From: Lineus longissimus
Taxonomy: Eukaryota; Nemertea; Pilidiophora; Heteronemertea; Lineidae
NCBI RefSeq assembly: GCF_910592395.1
Contig: NC_088317.1
Location: forward strand, 15,254,001 to 15,318,000
DNA length: 64,000 nucleotides
Direction of reading: 5' to 3'
In this document: piece by piece, positions 58,987 through 64,000 of the stretch
Numbering within the stretch: the stretch's first letter is position 1
Layout of the letters: each line of letters starts with the position of its first letter
Notes under the pieces: model-generated
Told to the model about the DNA's origin: nothing
The model's input: the letters and a program-made list of their open reading frames with translations, nothing else
The model's database searches: none
Program-made: the position numbers and the translations under genes

Positions 58987-60783
58987 GTAAGTTTAGGACG
59001 TCAACAGGGCCGTAGCTAGAGGGGGCAGAGGGAAGCTCACAAAAATGTTTTTTCATGCAGACTCTGGCCGATTTTCAGAACGTCAAAAGACAAAACAGGT
59101 GTTTTGCCCTACTCTTACCAAAATCTACCTAAAGACTTGAGTTCACCTTGCAGCATATAAATATGCTGGTAGTCATTTCAGCTGCAATCTTACGTCACAG
59201 GCGTTGCAGAATTATGCAAAAATTGTGGGTTCCTGTGTTATTCATACATGGGCTGCCTACTTGTACCTGACTAAACCACCAGGTTCCAGATGAGGCCCAT
59301 TGAATTCAGAATATCTTGGCACTCATGGACAGTTCTAGAAGCTCATTCATCTAGTTTGGAATATATCCTTATGTGAAGACTTGCAGCATATACATTGAAA
59401 CAGGCAGTTAGAAAGCTTTCAAAAACGTTAGCCAACCACACATGTAAGTTAATTTTCATTCGTTTTCCCCTTCTCTTCATCTTGGAGCAGTGACCGTATC
59501 CTGGTCTATGTTTTTATTCATCTAATGGTGGTCTAGCAAGACCTTTTATAACAGCATTGGTCTGGAGAATCAATTTCCAAACTTGCCGAGAATCAAACAG
59601 GCAATCCATCTCACCGAGCTAGCGTGTCTTGGACTATCGATACCGAAGGAAAAGAAAGGTTGGAAATCTGAACATGGCTCCTTGGGTGTCCTGCCTAACC
59701 ACAGTAAGGAAGCTGTAAGTTGGACATAAGGTCCAGAAAATGGTGCAGCTTAGTTATGTTGGTAGTGGCCTTCGGTACGTGACTGGATTTCCTTAGTGAG
59801 GTGGCTTGCTTCAAGTCGAAGAGGTGGGAGATCCTTGGGAAGGTTCCAGCTGATTCCAAAGGGTGTACTTATTGACTTTGTCTCAAGGCTCTTCGACTAC
59901 AGACATGCAGACATGCCTCGAGCCATCATGACCTAAAGTGATACTTTATGATGGTTCATCCATCATCCCATCGGGATACAGCTTTGGCTTGCCTCCAGCA
60001 TCTCTCCCGGGTCTCAGTTATATGATGGAAACTCTGCTGATGTTATTCAAAATATCCAAATGGGAGGCACTTCCCCCCTTGCAAAAAAATGAAAATATAT
60101 CTTTTACCATAGCTGCAAAATCTGCCAGTGTTGTTTACAAAAAATCGAAGTTGAGGTAGTTTCCCCCCCCCATAAAAAGTGAAACATCTCCATCAAAGCT
60201 TTTTGATGCTTGTTGAAATCAATGTTCTAAGTGCTTCTTTGGTACCCAAAACCTCAAAAGGATCTTTTGTGGAAGCAAAAACTGGACTTTGTCAAATAAG
60301 ATGCTATTGTTTTATTTAGTGTTCTGATAACAACATGTTTGGATAAGCCAATCTCCTACTTGGGTCTCTTGAGGAAGGGGTTGGATTAGGATAAGGAATA
60401 GAACAAGGATTAACAGTATCGTGGCGGGCCTGGGGCCTACTTCACACCTTGACAAAACAATGGGGGATTCTTCTCTACCTCTCTTCAGAAAACTAAATCT
60501 GAGGCACCGGTCAAAAGGCACCAGGAAGGAACTTGAGTGAGGATATGGTTCAAATCCCATTTTGTTGAGGTCTCATTCGGTCCTGGGACAGTTAATGTAG
60601 CGCATTATACATTTATCGATTTCATTGAATTTTCAAATTGGCCATTTGTCTTCATCATGTCTACTAGTGTGGCTATCAGTAGCTTAACGCGTCGTCGCCT
60701 GACCAAAGGGATATGTTAGTATTGAGTTTGTAGATAGTTTCTGTTGCTGATCCTGCGATGTGTTATATGTCTGTGTGTTCTAG

Positions 60784-60934
60784 TGCATCCATGGACCTGT
60801 GAACTGTGACTTGAAGCAGATTCGGGTTCGGATAAACAAGGATATGTCTGAGGATATGTCCCGTACAATGAGCATGATAACTGAAATAAGTGGAAGTGAT
60901 GTGGATTTATTCAGAACTCTTGCTTCTTCAACTG
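60784..60934 (+). other. Possible extra exon, phase does not fit upstream
   Basis: Between tgtgttctAG and ACTG|GTAAAC the + frame is open for 50 codons plus one base (CIHGPVNCDLKQIRVRI, then MSEDMSRTMSMITEISG, then DVDLFRTLASST). The out phase fits the exon at 61491, but the in phase is 0 while the exon at 58864 ends in phase 1, so inclusion after it would hit an early stop. It would need another upstream exon or a separate promoter. No family recognised. Confidence 0.2.
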
Positions 60935-61214
60935 GTAAACTCGGCTAACTATGCAAAAATTTGTAAACAATGCATGTTAATCAGTTGAAATATTTTAGGT
61001 TTACACATTGACAGCTAAGAAAAGTGTGGTTATAGAATAGGAAATGAACCTGTTTTGGTCAGAGTTGACGGAGGTTGCAAATTGATACCAGCCATTTTGA
61101 AGACAAAGTTTGTTCAAAATGATCCAACATTTGTGATGATGATCGAACGGCATACCCAATTAATGCCAGTCATGCATGCTTTGACAACTCTTATATTGTC
61201 CTCTTAAGGCCGAC

Positions 61215-61415
61215 CGGTATGCCTTAATCAAATCAAAAATTTAAAATTTGTTAAAAAATTTAATTGCTTAATTTGTACTGAATATAAATTTCAACATTGC
61301 AGTTGTGGAGTCAGATATAGAAATACTATACATACCAAGTTTTAGCAAATTTGCATGCATGCATAACTGTACTTTTCCTGACCCACCAGAAAATATGATG
61401 GTGTAACCCTTTAAA
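61215..61415. mobile_element. TTTAAAGG-ended MITE, copy D
   Basis: From CTTAAGGCCGACCGGTATGCC to GGTGTAACCCTTTAAAG. Interior TATAAATTTCAACATTGCAG, ACTATACATACCAAGTTTTA and TTTGCATGCATGCATAACTG match the 25144 and 52120 copies. Confidence 0.65.
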
Positions 61416-61490
61416 GCTAAGCATTCGATTTGTTCTTCTCTGAAGTACCCTGAAGTAACTCTAGGTCTAATCTTTCTCTCTTACCTATAG

Positions 61491-61721
61491 CTGCTGATCC
61501 ACTACCACCAGTCGCCCAATCATATTACCCAGTCTCGACGACGCCGTACCTCGTCCCCACGTCACATGAACACATGAACAACTGCATACCAGACGACAGC
61601 GTGGACGAGGATGACTTACCACTGCCGCCTCCACCAATCGATGCAGCGTTCGAAGAAGAGTCACGACAGTATCAAGAATTTTTGAAACGGGAGGAAGGAC
61701 GATCAGTTTTGAAAGGAGGAG
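61491..61721 (+). CDS. MYO16: Myosin XVI-like exon: last visible tail exon
   Basis: A 231-bp exon, acctatAG to GGAG|GTGAGA, phase 1 at both ends. It codes TADPLPPVAQSYYPVSTTPY, then DSVDEDDLPLPPPPIDAAF (an acidic-flanked LPPPP run like the one in the 52484 exon), then a charged helix EEESRQYQEFLKREEGRSVL and KGGG. The coding region is open without a terminal stop at a proper place, so at least one more exon should follow; none is seen before 64000. The run-on frame to 61963 reads intron. Confidence 0.85.
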
Positions 61722-63105
61722 GTGAGAAAATACTTTTAGAATCTGGCATTAGTGATACAGTTCTGTTCAAAAGTAACCTTGAATGCTGTATGCAATACTC
61801 CATTCTGCTGTCATCTGTAGTGCAAGTTTTGCCCCCAGCTAGAAATTTAGGCCTGCGTCTTGGAGCCAAGATAGAGTTTATGTTTCCTTTGAAAACCACG
61901 ACCAGGATCCATGCGCAGATGCTACAGATGGAGTGCAGTGTTTCATGTTGCAAGCAAGGTTAATTGTGAACAGGACAGTACTGGTCATTTGAAGCTGTAG
62001 GTGACCTCTTTGGCCATATTGAAACTTTGCTTCAGTAGTAACATGTTTACTAGTATGCCGGTAGTGGCTTGTGGCATGCTTTTGAATTAACACTTTGGCC
62101 ATTTTGAAATATTCGCTTCAGTAGTAACTTCTTTTGTAGTCAGGTTTGAAGTTGGTAATGGCTAATGGCATGCTTTGAAACTAATATCCTGCACTACCAT
62201 TCCCTAATTAGGGCCATGGAGTGACATCATTCTTGCATCTGTTTTTGACGTCAGTCCGTCTTCTTGATCCTGCTGACATCACCCGCAAAGTACGCTACAT
62301 GTGGGTAGTGCCATGGTTGACGTCGCTCGACCTAACTACTGCCATTGTTTTACAGACAGTTTAGTGTGTCAGGTGGGTGAAGGTCATGAATTTGATGTCC
62401 AATATGGCATCTTTACTGGGATGATGTCATCTGCATGGCCTCTGATGATAATACACATTACATCTAAACCTCCCCATTAACATTGCTCCCTTTTTGCATG
62501 TACATTACCTCATGATAATAATTTGAAAAGTGATGAAAATATTCAGCATATGTATAGCACTTGTACTCGTTGAGTCACATTAGTCTCGACTCGCAAGCGA
62601 TGGTAAATAGAAGTCCTGTACGAAAATCAAATATCATGAAATGAAGCATGTTTCTGCTGGCTGGCAGACTTGTCCCCCTTTTTAGGGGGACTTTCAGGTT
62701 CCAATTCTGAGAGCACTAAAGTGTTGCAGTACAATGTAAGCCATCATTGTATGATGTCTTCGGCAATATCAGGAGTATAAACATTATAAATGAATTTCTT
62801 TAGACATGTTAGATGTTGATTGCAGCATGATTTTGCTGGCTGAATTGTCTTGGCTTCTTAGGATCAGATCTTTTGTGGTCATGGAACGTTTCATTTATCC
62901 GATATCTTAGAATATTTATCTGTATTATCTGCAGTGTACTTTTGTCAGCACTTGTAGTAATTCATCTTGTTTGGTAGTGGTTGTTCAATGGCATTTGTTA
63001 ATCGTTAAGGTTAGATATTAATGCACTTTCTCGAGTGATCGTATTGGTATCCCTCGTTAGCTCACCTCTTAGCAGAGGTGAGCTTATCCCATACCGTGGC
63101 GTCCG

Positions 63106-63109
63106 TCGT

Positions 63110-63153
<44 letters not shown>

Positions 63154-63163
63154 CGTCGTCCGT
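63106..63163. repeat. (GTC)n microsatellite with GTCC variants
   Basis: GTCCGTCGTCCGTCGTC leading into about twelve GTC units, then GTCCGTCGTCCG. Preceded by the small palindrome GCTCACCTCTTAGCAGAGGTGAGC (63060-63083). The poly-arginine and poly-arginine-like frames on both strands come from this tract. Confidence 0.9.
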
Positions 63164-63170
63164 TAGCAGG

Positions 63171-64000
63171 GCACGTTTCGTAACTGTTAGGGCTATTGAG
63201 TTGAAACTTAGTAGACATGTACCCTTATGTAATGACACCTTGGAGACCAAGTTTCGGTCCGATTCGTTTCATGGTTTGGCCACCAGGGGGCCAAACGTTA
63301 AGAGTGAAAATATGCAATATCTCCCTTAATAGTAGTCGGGAAATTTTGAAAAAAATATGGTAGGTACTTCTAGCAAAGGTGCATCATATATCCTCCGGGT
63401 TTTTGATTTGACCTCCTTTTCAAGGTCACAGAGGTCAAATGGTGTAAATTGGCCGTTAGGATGTAACGATGGCACGTTTCTAAACTGCAATGACTATTGA
63501 TACCAAATTTGGTACACATTTATCCCTTAGTCAGGTGATCTCAGGGACCGAAGTTTGGTCCAATATGATTCACCACTTGACCACCAGGGGGCAAAATCCA
63601 AAAACCTTAAAAATGTGATTATTCCTTAACTTCTTGCCCGATTGCCACCAATTTGATATCATGGGTACATCTAACCACCATACAGTATATGTCACACAGG
63701 TTTTTAATTTGACCTTCTTGTCAAGGTCACAGAGGTCAAATGGCGTAAATTCGCTGTCAGGCCGTAACTATGGCACGTTTCTTAACTGCAATGACTATTG
63801 ATCACAAATTAAGTACACATGTACCCCTTGGTCAGGTGATCTCAGGTACCGAAGTTTGGTGCGATCTGATTTGCCGTTTGGCCTCCAGGGAGGGGGCCAA
63901 ATCCTAAATTCTTCAAAATGCCATTATTCCTAGTAATGACTTGCCCGATTGGCACCAATTTTATATCATAGGTACATCTAATTCTAACAACCATTCAATG
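63171..64000. repeat. Tandem array, 301-bp units, at least 2.7 copies, runs off the window
   Basis: GGCACGTTTC starts units near 63170, 63471 and 63772. Each has CCACCAGGGGGC-like sequence, a TTGCCCGATTG or related block, and TCAAGGTCACAGAGGTCAAA (two full copies). In each full copy AGGTCA-CAG-AGGTCA forms a perfect DR3 pair (63423-63437 and 63724-63738). No open frame persists, so the repeat is non-coding as it stands. Confidence 0.85.

Larger units (their letters stand above)
58987..61490 (+). other. 2.5-kb myosin intron
   Basis: GTAAGT to ttacctatAG, phase 1. It holds a TTTAAAGG-family MITE at 61215-61415 and a candidate exon at 60784-60934. I see nothing definite in 58990-60300 apart from short poly-C near 60163. 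Confidence 0.75.
61722..64000 (+). other. Intron after the last visible exon, ending in a repeat array
   Basis: Starts GTGAGA. 61722-63060 shows only weak local repeats (a GCCATnTTGAAA..TTCGCTTCAGTAGTAAC pair near 62015 and 62097) and no exon. From 63061 on it is the GTC tract and the 301-bp array. Confidence 0.65.

Noticed and set aside
61722-61963. Extension of the last exon to a 129-codon frame
   Set aside because: A good GTGAGA donor ends the exon at 61721 and the extension is not proline-rich or tail-like.
63062-63329. Poly-Arg or poly-Ser frames on both strands
   Set aside because: Produced by the (GTC)n microsatellite.

Overview
The window is eukaryotic, most likely a marine invertebrate. 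It holds split coding sequence with GT-AG introns of about 1.8 to 21 kb, AT-rich non-coding DNA, and many inverted-repeat transposons, tRNA-derived SINE-like pieces and minisatellites. I cannot fix the phylum: the repeat types seen (a GTC-rich array with 301-bp units, TTAA-ended MITEs, a LINE tail) occur in several marine groups.

One multi-exon gene on the + strand explains the coding content. Eight exons (18621-18717, 22263-22488, 43198-43332, 50058-50701, 52484-52743, 55314-57060, 58864-58986, 61491-61721) join with matching phases at all seven junctions, giving 3463 nt, or 1154 codons plus one base. The protein starts in the last strand of a myosin motor (VGKTKVF). It continues through one canonical IQ motif, a charged helix, two related coiled-coil-like exons, an acidic Ser/Asp repeat and a very long proline-rich tail. 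The tail has an ActA-type FPPPPP motif, a KRSPSTRLS motif like the NYAP-homology motif of myosin XVI, four copies of an [IV][KR]PS[MA][FL][KR] motif, and two WH2-like actin-binding segments. I call it a class XVI unconventional myosin (MYO16-like). The N-terminal ankyrin and motor exons should lie upstream and the C-terminus beyond position 61721 or outside the window.

Everything else is intron. 1-18620 is repeats with no exon that I can support. 18718-22262 carries a 49-bp minisatellite split by a 1.1-kb inverted-repeat element, and an antisense decayed C2H2 zinc-finger array. 22489-43197 is a 20.7-kb intron with a 9-bp-TSD Mutator-like MITE, three copies of a palindromic MITE, a 58-bp and a 172-bp tandem array, and a LINE reverse-transcriptase tail. 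The later introns hold 66-bp and 63-bp minisatellites and further MITEs. 63061-64000 is a (GTC)n tract followed by 301-bp units, each with a perfect DR3 nuclear-receptor half-site pair.

The most interesting biology is the myosin tail. It combines actin-monomer-binding (WH2-like), Ena/VASP EVH1-type and profilin/SH3-type proline motifs with an IQ motor neck, and symmetric exons plus a possible retained-intron end could vary the number of WH2 modules.
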